The notes: generated from the letters alone by a model not told the origin. A DNA stretch of 64,000 nucleotides from CAVXJN01 sp963773585 (GCA_963773585.1 CAVZBR010000004.1:1207152-1271151); one strand, 5' to 3'. Positions 24,077-32,738 are shown, counted from the stretch's first letter. Numbers and translations are program-made.

Positions 24077-26353
24077 ATGCTCGACGTCCTACGCCGAATC
24101 GTCCAGGAGGTGAATGCTGCGCGCGACCTGGACGAAGTGCTGTCCATTATCGTGCGTCAAGTAAAACGCTCCACCGCCGTGGACGTCGCCTCGATCTATT
24201 TGACCGACACCGAACGCGCCCAGCACGTGCTGATGACCACCGAAGGCCTGAACCCCGATTCGGTGGGAGTCGTGCGTCTGGGTCTTGACGAAGGTTTGGT
24301 CGGATTGTCGGCACAGCGTGCCGAACCGGTGAATCTCGCCAACGCCCATGAACATCCGCGATTTCGGTTCTTTCCGGATTCCGGCGAGGAAGTGTTTCCG
24401 GCTTTTCTTGGTGTACCCATCATCCATCAGCGCAAAGTGCTGGGCGTGTTGGTGGTGCAGCGGCGTTCGCCGGAGCGCTTCCCCGAAGATCAGGTATCGT
24501 TTCTCATTACCCTCGCGGCGCAGTTGGCGGCCGCGATCGCCCATGCCGAGGCCAGCGGCGGCCGCAGTGTGCCGCAACTCAAGCATTCGCCGCGGGCGCG
24601 CTACGTCGAGGGCGTGGCCGGTGCTCCCGGCGTGGCGATCGGCACCGCGGTGGTGGTCTATGCGCCCGCAAACCTTGATGTCATTCCCGACCGTCAGATT
24701 GCGGATCCGGACGCAGAAGAAAGACGTTTCCGCGCCGCCGTGAAAACCGTTCTCGAGGACCTGCGGCAGATGCAGCGTCGGCTCAAGCGGGTATTGCCCG
24801 CCGAAGACCGGGCGTTGTTCGACGCCTACGCGCTGCTGCTGGAAAGCGACAGCATGCTCAACGGCACGGTGCAGGAGATTCAGGCCGGCAATTGGGCCCA
24901 GGGCGCCCTGCGAAAAGTCGTGCTGACCCACGCACGCCGATTCGATGAGATGGAAGACGACTATCTGCGCGAACGGGCTCAGGACATCCGTGAAATCGGT
25001 CGTCGGGTGTTGCTGGCGCTGCAGAAGGGGAATGTCGAAAAGCGGCAGTATCCGCGCCGAACAGTCCTGGTGGGCGATGAAATCGGCGCTACCCATCTGG
25101 CGGAGGTGCCCGCTTCGCGCATCGCCGGCGTCATTTCCGCGCGCGGTTCCAGTTCTTCCCATGTCGCGATCCTAGCCCGTGCCATGGGGATCCCCGCAGT
25201 GATGGGCGCCTCGGATCTGGCGGTTGCCCGCGTCGACGGCCGGGAAGTCGTGGCGGATGGCTACCAGGGCCGGGTCTATGTGCAGCCCTCCGCGGTCGTG
25301 CGGCGGGAATATGCACGCCTGGTGCGCGAACAGAATCGCCTATCGGCGGAATTGGAAGAACTGCGGGATTTGCCGGCCGAGACCGTCGATGGGCAACGCG
25401 TGCCGCTGTATGTAAATACCGGACTGCAGGCCGACATCGGTCCGTCGCTGCGCAGTGGGGCGGAAGGCATTGGCCTGTACCGGACCGAATTTCCCTTCAT
25501 GATACGCGAGCAGTTTCCTGGCGAAGACGAACAGACGGCGGTGTACCGTCACGTGCTCGAAGCCTTTGCGCCGCGGCCGGTGACCCTGCGCACGCTCGAT
25601 GTCGGGGGCGACAAAGCGCTGCCGTATTTTCCGGTGCAGGAGGACAATCCCTTTCTCGGCTGGCGCGGCATCCGCATCACCCTGGACCACCCGGAAATCT
25701 TTCTGACGCAGGCGCGCGCCATGCTGCGCGCGGCGATAGGTCTCGACAATCTGCAGGTATTGCTGCCGATGGTGACGGATCTCTCGGAAGTCGCCGATGC
25801 CTCGCGGCTGTTGCGACAGGCATACGACGAATTGCGCGAAGAGGGGGCCACGGTCACCTGGCCCAAACTCGGCGCCATGGTGGAAGTGCCCTCGACGGTT
25901 TACCAAGCTCAGGAACTCGCTGCAACGGTGGACTTCCTTTCCATCGGAACCAACGACTTGACTCAATACCTGCTCGCCGTCGATCGAAACAATGCACGGG
26001 TGGCGAAACTGTATGACATGGTGCACCCGGCAGTCCTGCGCGCCATCAAGCAGGTGGTGAGCGCTGGGCGCGATCAACGTTGTCCGGTGAGTGTCTGCGG
26101 CGAAATGGCCGGCGATGCCGGTGCCGTCATTCTGCTGCTGGGCATGGGCGTGAACATCCTCAGCATGACGGCCGCCGGGCTGCCTCGGATCAAGTGGGTC
26201 GTGCGCACATTCACGCGCCGGCGCTGTCGGACACTGGTTGCACGAGCTCTGAAGATGAACAACGGTGTCGAGATACGCGCCATGTTGAATCGGGAATTGG
26301 AGCAAAACGGGCTCGCCGCGCTGACCTGGGGCAAGAGGCGCGTCGATCCTTGA
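24077..26353 (+). CDS. ptsP: Phosphoenolpyruvate-protein phosphotransferase PtsP (enzyme I-Ntr)
   Basis: 758 residues. An N-terminal GAF domain (about 1-160) is followed by an enzyme I module: the N-terminal domain starts at about 175 (GVAGAPGVAIGTAVV), the phosphorylated His lies in GSSSSHVAILARAMGIP, and the C-terminal PEP-binding barrel contains GIGLYRTEFPFM, LRTLDVGGDKALPYF, GWRGIRI, MVEVPSTV and the catalytic-region VCGEMAGD. It passes phosphate from PEP to NPr and EIIA-Ntr, linking nitrogen and carbon status; GAF in family members senses glutamine. Length agrees with E. coli PtsP (748). Confidence 0.95.
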   Translation: MLDVLRRIVQEVNAARDLDEVLSIIVRQVKRSTAVDVASIYLTDTERAQHVLMTTEGLNPDSVGVVRLGLDEGLVGLSAQRAEPVNLANAHEHPRFRFFPDSGEEVFPAFLGVPIIHQRKVLGVLVVQRRSPERFPEDQVSFLITLAAQLAAAIAHAEASGGRSVPQLKHSPRARYVEGVAGAPGVAIGTAVVVYAPANLDVIPDRQIADPDAEERRFRAAVKTVLEDLRQMQRRLKRVLPAEDRALFDAYALLLESDSMLNGTVQEIQAGNWAQGALRKVVLTHARRFDEMEDDYLRERAQDIREIGRRVLLALQKGNVEKRQYPRRTVLVGDEIGATHLAEVPASRIAGVISARGSSSSHVAILARAMGIPAVMGASDLAVARVDGREVVADGYQGRVYVQPSAVVRREYARLVREQNRLSAELEELRDLPAETVDGQRVPLYVNTGLQADIGPSLRSGAEGIGLYRTEFPFMIREQFPGEDEQTAVYRHVLEAFAPRPVTLRTLDVGGDKALPYFPVQEDNPFLGWRGIRITLDHPEIFLTQARAMLRAAIGLDNLQVLLPMVTDLSEVADASRLLRQAYDELREEGATVTWPKLGAMVEVPSTVYQAQELAATVDFLSIGTNDLTQYLLAVDRNNARVAKLYDMVHPAVLRAIKQVVSAGRDQRCPVSVCGEMAGDAGAVILLLGMGVNILSMTAAGLPRIKWVVRTFTRRRCRTLVARALKMNNGVEIRAMLNRELEQNGLAALTWGKRRVDP

Positions 26354-26549
26354 CGATGGATCTTGTGCCGCCAGCCCTTTGCGACCCGGCTGTCGGGTCC
26401 TCACACCGGTTGTCGCTAGCGCCTTTCCAGCGTCGTCATAGCACTGATTGAAAAGCGGAAATGCGTTCCGACGTGGAGTTTCGCGGTCCCGAGATGCTAC
26501 AATTTCTGCAATTCGATCCCAACGTCTATCGCAGACGAGGAGTTGGTTC

Positions 26550-26957
26550 ATGGACCAGACACAAGCAGTACAGGGGCAAGCGCCGGCGTTCAATCCGATG
26601 CTTGGAGACGCCGAGGTGAGTCTGACCGATGCCGCGACTTCAAAGCTCGCCGAGTTGTTCAATGAAACCGATGACGAGATCGAAGCGATTCGAGTCTACG
26701 TCAGCGGCGGCGGCTGTGGCGGCATGAGCTATGGCATGACCTTCGCTGACAGTCGCAGCATGTTCGACTGCGTCCTGGAAGCCGATGGCTTTAAAGTGTA
26801 TGTGGACAGCGTCGCTTTGAATTTTCTCAAAGGCGTGGAAATCGATTATGTCGAGCGTCCCGCCGGCGCGAGTTTTGTATTCAACAACGTGTTCGCCAGC
26901 ACCGGCGGTAGCGGTACCTGCGGTGCTTGTGGCGCGGCAGGCGGTGGTTGCGCCTGA
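26550..26957 (+). CDS. A-type Fe-S carrier (IscA/ErpA family) with unusual C-terminus
   Basis: 135 residues from ATG 26550, preceded by GACGAGGAG. The HesB/IscA fold is clear: LTDAATSKLAELF, VYVSGGGCGGMSYGMTF with Cys56, GVEIDYVERPAGASFVFNN. The usual C-terminal Cys-x-Cys is replaced by Cys124-x2-Cys127 and a further Cys134 in a glycine-rich tail, and there is an extra Cys74. It has a longer N-terminus than ErpA. The window has a second, canonical A-type carrier (erpA, 35174). The 3' end overlaps the ATP-grasp gene. A role as Fe-S carrier for a special target is inference. Confidence 0.85.
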   Translation: MDQTQAVQGQAPAFNPMLGDAEVSLTDAATSKLAELFNETDDEIEAIRVYVSGGGCGGMSYGMTFADSRSMFDCVLEADGFKVYVDSVALNFLKGVEIDYVERPAGASFVFNNVFASTGGSGTCGACGAAGGGCA

Positions 26958-28237
26958 GTCAGCCCGAAGCCGGCGGCGGTCCTCGCCGCCGCGTGCTGCT
27001 GGTCGCCCCCGCCAGTAGCTATCGCATTGCCCCCTACCTCGATGCCGCCCACCGCCTGGGGCTTGAGCCGGTGGTCGTTTCCCAAGGCGAGCATTCGCTG
27101 GTCGGGGCGGTGGCCGGGGGTATTCAAATCAATTTTGCCGATCCGGCCGCCGCGCTGGAAACCGTGCTGTCTGCTTGTGCAGGCAATGCACCTGCGGCGG
27201 TCGTCGCGACCGACGACGCCGGCGTGGCGCTCGCGGCGCAAATCGCCCGGCGGTTGCATCTAGCCCACAACCCTCCCGAAGCCGCGCACATCGCCCGGCG
27301 CAAAGATCTGGCGCGGGCGCGCTTGATGCAAGCGGGCGTACCCGTGCCGCGATTCTGGTTGCTCGATTTGACACAGCCGCTGGCGCCGCAACTGCGCCAC
27401 GTGGCATTTCCATGTGTCGTCAAGCCGTTGGCTCTTTCGGGAAGTCGAGGCGTGATCCGCGCCGACGACCCCGCGCAATTGGCCGCGGCTTGCGCGCGCA
27501 CTGCCGCCATCGTCGCTCGCGAACAGCCAGGGGATCCGGCGCTCTCCCGGCGGCTGCTGGTGGAGGCGTTCATTCCCGGTCCTGAAGTGGCGCTCGAAGG
27601 CATGCTCGACGACGGGCGATTGCAGGTTCTGACCCTGTTCGACAAGCCCGATCCGTTGGACGGTCCGTACTTCGAGGAGACCTATTACGTCAGTCCTTCA
27701 CGTCTGGACGCGGCTGTGCAAACGCGCATCGCTGCGCGCGTGAGCGAAGCCTGCGCCGCCTACGGGCTGCGCCATGGACCGGTGCACGCGGAATTGCGGC
27801 TATGGCGTGATGAGGCGTGGGTACTGGAGATAGCGGCTCGCACCATCGGTGGTCAGTGTGCGCGCATTTTGCGTTACGGAGCCGGCCACAGCTTGGAAGA
27901 ACTCGTATTGTCGCAAGCGCTGGGACTGCAATTGGCGCAAGCGCACATGGAGGCCGCGGCGGGGGTGCTGATGATTCCGACGCCAGCCCGCGGCGTCCTG
28001 CGCCGGGTGGAGGGCGTGCTGGATGCAGCCAAGGTGAAGGGCGTGGAGGAGGTCGAAATCAGCGTGCGCGAAGGGTATGAACTCGTGCCGCTGCCAGAAG
28101 GCTCATCCTATCTCGGGTTCGTATTCGCCCGAGCGCAGACCGCCGACCAGGTGGAGCACGCCTTGCGCGCAGCCCACGCATGCCTGCGCATCGTCACCGC
28201 GCCGGTATTACCCGTCGCCGAATCCGCGGGTGTGTGA
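26948..28237 (+). CDS. ATP-grasp carboxylate-amine ligase (L-amino-acid-ligase-like)
   Basis: About 429 residues from a suggested TTG at 26948; TTG 26927 and GTG 26993 are alternatives. An N-terminal pre-ATP-grasp domain (RVLLVAPASSYRIAPYL, VVATDDAGVALAA) precedes the ATP-grasp core (about 105-310: ARRKDLARARLMQAGVPVP, VVKPLALSGSRGV, LLVEAFIPGPEVALEGML, AELRLW, VLEIAARTIGG) and a C-terminal domain like that of LAL-type ligases (about 330-415). The enzyme should join a carboxylate to an amine using ATP; the substrate is unknown. It overlaps the A-type Fe-S carrier gene by about 10 bases, an unusual coupling, and ends 3 bases before convergent yggX. Confidence 0.8.
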   Translation: MRLSQPEAGGGPRRRVLLVAPASSYRIAPYLDAAHRLGLEPVVVSQGEHSLVGAVAGGIQINFADPAAALETVLSACAGNAPAAVVATDDAGVALAAQIARRLHLAHNPPEAAHIARRKDLARARLMQAGVPVPRFWLLDLTQPLAPQLRHVAFPCVVKPLALSGSRGVIRADDPAQLAAACARTAAIVAREQPGDPALSRRLLVEAFIPGPEVALEGMLDDGRLQVLTLFDKPDPLDGPYFEETYYVSPSRLDAAVQTRIAARVSEACAAYGLRHGPVHAELRLWRDEAWVLEIAARTIGGQCARILRYGAGHSLEELVLSQALGLQLAQAHMEAAAGVLMIPTPARGVLRRVEGVLDAAKVKGVEEVEISVREGYELVPLPEGSSYLGFVFARAQTADQVEHALRAAHACLRIVTAPVLPVAESAGV

Positions 28238-28240
28238 GCT

Positions 28241-28522
28241 TTATTTTTTTTGTCCGGGCGGCCGGAACGCTTCGCCCCCGGTGTATTGCCCCTCCCCGAA
28301 CAAAAAACCTTTCATGTGTTCCTCGATCAGGTCAATGGTCTTCGGATCAGCGGTATTGAGCCCGTTCTCGTTGATGATCATGGTGAGTTGCTCAAGCCAC
28401 TTCTGCCAGCCTTCTTTCGATACGTTGTCATAGATCCGCTGGCCCAGGTCGCCGGGATGAGGCGCTTCGTCGAGGCCTTCGGCTTCGCGTTTCAACACTA
28501 CGCATTGTACGGTTCGGGTCAT
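28241..28522 (-). CDS. yggX: Probable Fe(2+)-trafficking protein YggX
   Basis: 93 residues from ATG 28522; the first longer-frame Met is not needed. Family features are TRTVQCVVLKREAEGLD at the start, HPGDLGQRIYDNVSKEGW, and the conserved MIINENGLN and FGEGQ. E. coli YggX is 91 residues. It is a cytosolic protein associated with iron handling and protection of Fe-S enzymes against oxidation. It is the third iron-related gene in 2 kb, after the A-type carrier. Confidence 0.95.
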   Translation of the reverse strand: MTRTVQCVVLKREAEGLDEAPHPGDLGQRIYDNVSKEGWQKWLEQLTMIINENGLNTADPKTIDLIEEHMKGFLFGEGQYTGGEAFRPPGQKK

Positions 28523-28588
28523 CGGTGTCGGTCTCGGTCGTTTGCTGGACAGGAATTTTAGCACCCGCGGCCTGCGCGTACGACCGCT

Positions 28589-29032
28589 TCAGAACGGTTT
28601 GACGATCACCAAAATGACCACGCCAACCAGAACCAAGACAGGGAATTCGTTTAACCAGCGATAGAATACGTGGCCGTGGCGGTTGCGGTCATGCTTGAAA
28701 TCCAGCAATAACTTGCCGCAATAAACATGATATGCGACCAGGATTGCGACCAGCCCCAGCTTGGCATGCATCCATCCCATGTGTACGTACACCTGCCAGC
28801 CGGCCAACAGCATCCACAAACCGAGCCCCACGGTGATGATCGCGCCGGGTGTGGTAATGCCCCAAAACAGCTTGCGCTCCATGATTTTGAAGCGCTCGAT
28901 GCTGACTCGATCGGTAGTTGTCGCGTGATAGACGAAAAGGCGCGGCAAATAGAACAATCCGGCAAACCAAGTCACCATGAAGATGACGTGAAACGCGAGC
29001 AGCCAATTGTGGGTTGTGATGGTCTGATGCAT
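28589..29032 (-). CDS. hemJ: Protoporphyrinogen oxidase HemJ
   Basis: 147-residue integral membrane protein with four hydrophobic segments. HemJ markers are AFHVIFMVTWFAGLFYLPRLFVYH (first helix with conserved His, and His of the cytosolic loop), FKIMERKLFWGITTPGAI, and WMHAKLGLVAILVAYH. It oxidises protoporphyrinogen IX to protoporphyrin IX, linked to the respiratory chain, and contains heme b. It starts 9 bases after the TlpA-like gene and so is in the same transcription unit. Confidence 0.93.
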   Translation of the reverse strand: MHQTITTHNWLLAFHVIFMVTWFAGLFYLPRLFVYHATTTDRVSIERFKIMERKLFWGITTPGAIITVGLGLWMLLAGWQVYVHMGWMHAKLGLVAILVAYHVYCGKLLLDFKHDRNRHGHVFYRWLNEFPVLVLVGVVILVIVKPF

Positions 29033-29041
29033 GGTGGTTGC

Positions 29042-29551
29042 TCAGGCGGCCGGCAGCATCGCGCGGATGGTTCGGCCTAGCTGGTCCATGTCCACCGCTC
29101 CGGTTTTGCGCATGACCACCCGACCGTCTGGCGCAATCAGGATCGTGGTCGGCGTGATCGCTCGCTTCATACCGAACGCCCGCATTGCGCTGCGGTCCAG
29201 ATCCAGGGCGATCGGGTAAGGAATGTCGCGCTGTTTGGCCAGCGCCATGACCTGATCGGGACGATCGTAGTACACCGCAATGCCGATCACCTCCAGGCCG
29301 TACGGCCCCAGGCTGCGGTATAACGCTTTCAGGGCCGGGAGCTCTTTGATGCAGGTTGGGCAAGTAGTGGCCCAGAACGTCACCAGCACGGGCCGTTCGC
29401 GTAAGCCGGACAAGCGCAACTTGGCGCCGGTGATGGTCAGCAACTGAATGTCGGGCGCAACGTCATTGTCGTCCGGGCTCAGCCAGAACCAGCCTGCAAT
29501 GGCCACGAGTACGACCACCGCTGCGCCGACCAGGGCATCTCTTGCTTGCAT
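29042..29551 (-). CDS. TlpA/ResA-like thioredoxin
   Basis: 169 residues: an N-terminal membrane anchor or signal (about 6-26), then a thioredoxin fold with active-site WATTCPTC (Cys-Pro-Thr-Cys) near residue 66, GIAVYYDRPDQV as the family insert, and the cis-Pro in KRAITPTTIL. Expected in the periplasm, reducing disulfides or delivering electrons to heme or cytochrome maturation. It sits between the sigma/anti-sigma pair and hemJ on one strand. Confidence 0.85.
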   Translation of the reverse strand: MQARDALVGAAVVVLVAIAGWFWLSPDDNDVAPDIQLLTITGAKLRLSGLRERPVLVTFWATTCPTCIKELPALKALYRSLGPYGLEVIGIAVYYDRPDQVMALAKQRDIPYPIALDLDRSAMRAFGMKRAITPTTILIAPDGRVVMRKTGAVDMDQLGRTIRAMLPAA

Positions 29552-29639
29552 CGAAGAATCGCAGATCCGCTGCCGTTTCGGCGCCGCAGATCATAGCGGT
29601 TTCACGGGGTTCGGGAAACCCGGCCGCGGTGGCCGGGTG

Positions 29640-30377
29640 TCAGATCATGATGTAGCTCCAGCCTTCCTGACGCCGGTTGATGATCTCGCTGAGCGCTGAT
29701 GGCACGACCTCGGTGCGCGGGAGCAGTGGCGGCGGCGCACCGTGCTGTTTGGTGATTCGCTGCAACGCTTTGCCGCACGCCAACAGCGACAGGTTGTCAT
29801 AGCGGGCTTTCATGGCCTCGATACGATTTGCAAACGGGCTTTGGTCCGCGCGCAGCAGATTCAGACCGTCGCCATTGGCGAGAATCGCCACCTGTACCGG
29901 TTTGCCGTCGGCGCTGCTGCCGGACAGAAGCTGATCTGCCTCGTCCAGTACCGTCGCAAGTTTGAAACGGTCGTCGGTGGTCACATGCAGCATGATACGT
30001 ACCGGTTCCTGGTTCGCCTGATCTGCCTGCGACACTTCCACCGTACGGGCAATGTCCATCAGGGTCTGACTCTGACGCAGGCTACTGTGAACCAGCCAGC
30101 CGGAACCCAAGCCCAGCCCGAGCAGCACAACCGCAGCCAAGCCCCGTCTCCAAATCGGATTTGCGGCGCCCCGGCGTTGCTGGCGCTCGGCACCGGGCGG
30201 CTGCTGATAACCGAGTTTCACCAGGTCGCGCACCGTGCGCAGACCGCATAAGCGCCGGCTAAGCCCGTCTCCCTCGCGTACGGCTTCGATGAGTTGGCGG
30301 CGATCGTCATCGGCCAGCTCATTGTCGACATACGCATTGAGGAATTCTTCTGAAAACCGGTCGTCGCGTTTGTTCAT
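29640..30377 (-). CDS. Anti-sigma-like membrane protein with C-terminal DsrE-like domain
   Basis: 245 residues. The N-terminus (1-70: EEFLNAYVDNELADDDRRQL) resembles the helical domain of zinc-finger anti-sigma factors, but the His-x3-Cys-x2-Cys zinc site is absent; only Cys44 is nearby. A membrane helix (about 76-98) is followed by a periplasmic DsrE/DsrF-like domain (about 125-245: KPVQVAILANGDGLNLL, LLACGKALQRI, LLPRTEVVPSALSEI, EGWSYIMI) with Cys in LLACGK. The gene overlaps the sigma factor stop by 4 bases (ATGA), the usual sigma/anti-sigma coupling. Sensing of sulfur species or redox state by the DsrE part is inference. Confidence 0.8.
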   Translation of the reverse strand: MNKRDDRFSEEFLNAYVDNELADDDRRQLIEAVREGDGLSRRLCGLRTVRDLVKLGYQQPPGAERQQRRGAANPIWRRGLAAVVLLGLGLGSGWLVHSSLRQSQTLMDIARTVEVSQADQANQEPVRIMLHVTTDDRFKLATVLDEADQLLSGSSADGKPVQVAILANGDGLNLLRADQSPFANRIEAMKARYDNLSLLACGKALQRITKQHGAPPPLLPRTEVVPSALSEIINRRQEGWSYIMI

Positions 30378-30919
30378 TTGACTCTCCGCAAAGTCGTGCT
30401 TTCTGCGGTGGGGGCGAACTCCAGCAGCTTTTCGCTTAGTGCGCGCCGCGCGCGGCAGATCCGGCTCATGACGGTACCGATGGGAATGTCCAGTACGGCC
30501 GCGACTTCAGCATAGCTGCACCCTTCGAGATCGACCAGGGTCAGGGTCTGGCGCTGGCCGCTGGGGAGGTCCGAGACCGCTGCACGCACGCGATCCACCA
30601 AAGTAGCCGCATCGTGCAGACGCTCGGGAGTCACTTCGTGGCCCAGAACGAGGGTATCGATATCCGTAGTCGGACGCAGCCGACGCAGATGGTCGCACCA
30701 ACAATTGTTGAGGATCCGGAACAGCCAAGTGCGCACAGCTGCGGCTTCCCGCAGTTGGGATCGGTTGCGCAATGCCTTTGCCATGGTCTCTTGCACCAGG
30801 TCGTCGGCCGTGTCCGGGTCGCCGCACCAGGAATATGCCAAGCGGTACAGTCGTTCCCGGTTGTCTTCGAGTTGGCGGTGGAACTCCCCCGATGTGCACA
30901 GCCGCTTGAGTATATTCAT
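30374..30919 (-). CDS. ECF-family RNA polymerase sigma factor
   Basis: 181 residues. Region 2 (about 15-80: LYRLAYSWCGDPDTADDLVQETMAKAL and VRTWLFRILNNCWCDHLRR) and region 4 (about 110-165: LPSGQRQTLTLVDLEGCSYAEVAAVLDIPIGTVMSRICRARRAL) are complete; there is no extra C-terminal domain. It is the first gene of a minus-strand unit with its anti-sigma-like partner, the TlpA-like protein and hemJ. The target promoters are unknown; autoregulation is likely in this class, but I see no clear -35 (AAC-type) in the upstream 220 bases. Confidence 0.93.
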   Translation of the reverse strand: MNILKRLCTSGEFHRQLEDNRERLYRLAYSWCGDPDTADDLVQETMAKALRNRSQLREAAAVRTWLFRILNNCWCDHLRRLRPTTDIDTLVLGHEVTPERLHDAATLVDRVRAAVSDLPSGQRQTLTLVDLEGCSYAEVAAVLDIPIGTVMSRICRARRALSEKLLEFAPTAESTTLRRVK

Positions 30920-31083
30920 CTCGAATCGGTTCCCCCCGTTGCCGATATATGAACAGACGCCGCTGGCGCGTGGATTATTCCCTCAGCGGGGTGCGCCGAT
31001 GGAATATTCCGCGCGGTACCGCGTCATGAGCCCTGACCGCGGATGCTCCCGACCGGTATCAATGTGCTGATCCGATCAGGACG

Positions 31084-31104
31084 CCCGGCCGGTCTGCGGC
31101 CGGG
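31084..31104. terminator. GC hairpin between clcA and the ECF sigma gene
   Basis: CCCGGCCG pairs with CGGCCGGG around GTCTG. On the plus strand it is followed by TTCATTCTTG, on the minus by GCGTCC. It lies after the clcA stop but lacks a strong T-tract on the clcA strand, so function is uncertain. Confidence 0.35.
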
Positions 31105-31142
31105 TTCATTCTTGTCTTCTTTGTTTTCTTTGAATTCCGAGC

Positions 31143-32492
31143 TTACACCAAGCGATCCCGATTGCGCTCCTCATCGGCCGGCGCCGTTTCCGGTTTCGGC
31201 TGCTCCGGCTCCGGTGCGGCAACGAAACTGCGTGCCAACGCCCGATAGATCGGTTCGCGGCATATCGCACGGGAAACCACATAGGCGATGAATGAAGTCG
31301 CCATGATCGGAAGCAGCATGGTTTGGTTGTCGGTCATCTCCATGACGATCACCATGGAGGTGATCGGGGTCTGCACGACGCCGGAGAAATAGCCGGCCAT
31401 GGCCAAGACGATCAGCGCAGTGCCGGGCACTGTGGTGAAGATCCCCGTGAGTGCTGAGCCTAATCCTGCTCCGGTGGCCAGGGACGGGGCGAAGATCCCG
31501 CCCGGGATTCCGGTGAGGTAGGAAACCAGCGTGGCCAGGAATTTGTATGCGGGGAATCCGGCATCCATGGTGCCGGTACCGGTCACCAGGCGGCTTGCCT
31601 CGCTGTAGCCGGTGCCGAAGGTCGAACCCCCCGAAAGCAGGCCCAGCCCGGCCAGGATGAGGCCGCAAACGGCGGCGATGAGCAACGGGCGCCGCCGCTG
31701 CAAGGGCGCGATCCAACTCGTGCCTTCGACGAGCAGCCAGCTGAAGGTGCCTCCGAGCAGGCCCCCGCCCAGGCCGCAAACCAGGACCGCGAGCCAGCCG
31801 GCGCCCAACCGCAACTCCGCAGTCGTGGAACCGAAGTAGCTGTAGTTGCCTTGAATCGCCACCGCCGTGACACCTGCGAACACCACGGCGGTCAGCATCG
31901 TGCCGCTGGTGCGCTCCTCGAACGAACGGCTCATTTCTTCGATTGCGAACACGATGCCGGCCAACGGCGTGTTGAAAGCTGCGGCAAGCCCCGCGGCGCT
32001 GCCCGCCAGAATCAAGCCGCGGTCCAGGAAGTGGAGGGGAAACCGAGCCAGTTGCCCCAGGGAGTACATGATCGACGCGCCGATATGGACGGTCGGGCCC
32101 TCGCGCCCGATGGACGCGCCGCTGAGAATGCCGATGAAGGTCAAGATGATCTTGCCGACGGCGATGCGAATCGACAACAGCCGCGAGCGGTGACTGCTGT
32201 CGCCCGTCTCCAGGGCGGCAATGGCTTGGGGAATGCCGCTTCCCTGGGCGCCGGGAAAGAAGCGCTGGGTCAACCACGCCACCAGAATCAGCAGCAACGG
32301 CGTCCACAGCAAGGGCAGCCAGGAACGACCCGCCATCAGATATTCGAACAGCTCGTTGGCCCGTTCGGCGGCAACTGCGAATAGCACTGCGGCCAATCCG
32401 ACCAACACCGCGCCCAGCCAGAATACCACCCGTGTCTTCCATGCCTGGGGAGAAAGCAGCTGGGTGCCGGTTTGACGGAATTTGTGCAGCAT
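31143..32492 (-). CDS. ClcA/ClcB-type chloride/proton antiporter (ClC family)
   Basis: 449 residues from ATG 32492 (GTG 32516 would add 8). ClC selectivity-filter motifs are present: GSGIPQ, GREGPTVHIGAS with the gating Glu, and GIPGGIFAPSLATGAGLG. About ten to twelve hydrophobic segments span residues 20-415. The C-terminal tail (about 420-449) is short and acidic, without CBS domains, like bacterial ClcA/ClcB. It exchanges chloride and protons across the inner membrane and in enterics aids acid tolerance. It is a monocistronic minus-strand gene. Confidence 0.92.
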   Translation of the reverse strand: MLHKFRQTGTQLLSPQAWKTRVVFWLGAVLVGLAAVLFAVAAERANELFEYLMAGRSWLPLLWTPLLLILVAWLTQRFFPGAQGSGIPQAIAALETGDSSHRSRLLSIRIAVGKIILTFIGILSGASIGREGPTVHIGASIMYSLGQLARFPLHFLDRGLILAGSAAGLAAAFNTPLAGIVFAIEEMSRSFEERTSGTMLTAVVFAGVTAVAIQGNYSYFGSTTAELRLGAGWLAVLVCGLGGGLLGGTFSWLLVEGTSWIAPLQRRRPLLIAAVCGLILAGLGLLSGGSTFGTGYSEASRLVTGTGTMDAGFPAYKFLATLVSYLTGIPGGIFAPSLATGAGLGSALTGIFTTVPGTALIVLAMAGYFSGVVQTPITSMVIVMEMTDNQTMLLPIMATSFIAYVVSRAICREPIYRALARSFVAAPEPEQPKPETAPADEERNRDRLV

Positions 32493-32616
32493 CGAAATGT
32501 TGTGAAGCAAAAACACGCAGTCTATCAGAAAGCTTTGGTGCGGCGGAGGCTGCTGCTCAAACGCCGCCGGGGAATATTCATTAAAGACTTCTAATATTCT
32601 GAAAAGAATGAAGTAT

Positions 32617-32645
32617 TTGACTCGCGCGCGTTTACTGCGTAAATT
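32617..32645 (+). promoter_or_regulatory. Sigma-70 promoter of candidate small RNA
   Basis: TTGACT (32617-32622), a 17-base spacer and TAAATT (32640-32645). The 45 bases upstream are AT-rich (AATATTCATTAAAG and similar), as in an UP element. No start codon with a good ribosome site follows closely; argC starts 200 bases later and a terminator comes first. Confidence 0.55.
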
Positions 32646-32651
32646 GACTGC

Positions 32652-32738
32652 AAACAGGGTTTAGGCCGGTTCGGTCTTCCGCAACAACAACAAAAAGAGC
32701 ACTCCACCATCGATTAAGCGGCCCAGGCCGCTTTTTTC
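32652..32738 (+). ncRNA. Candidate small regulatory RNA upstream of argC
   Basis: A roughly 87-nt transcript is implied between the promoter at 32617-32645 and the intrinsic terminator AAGCGGC-CCAG-GCCGCTT with a six-T tail (32716-32738). The middle is single-stranded-looking and contains CAACAACAACAAAAAG at 32682-32697, an ARN-type repeat like Hfq-binding sites. A U-rich terminator end also suits Hfq. I cannot assign it to a known family; it does not encode a plausible peptide. A leader of argC ending in attenuation is the alternative, but no leader peptide rich in Arg codons is seen. Confidence 0.45.
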
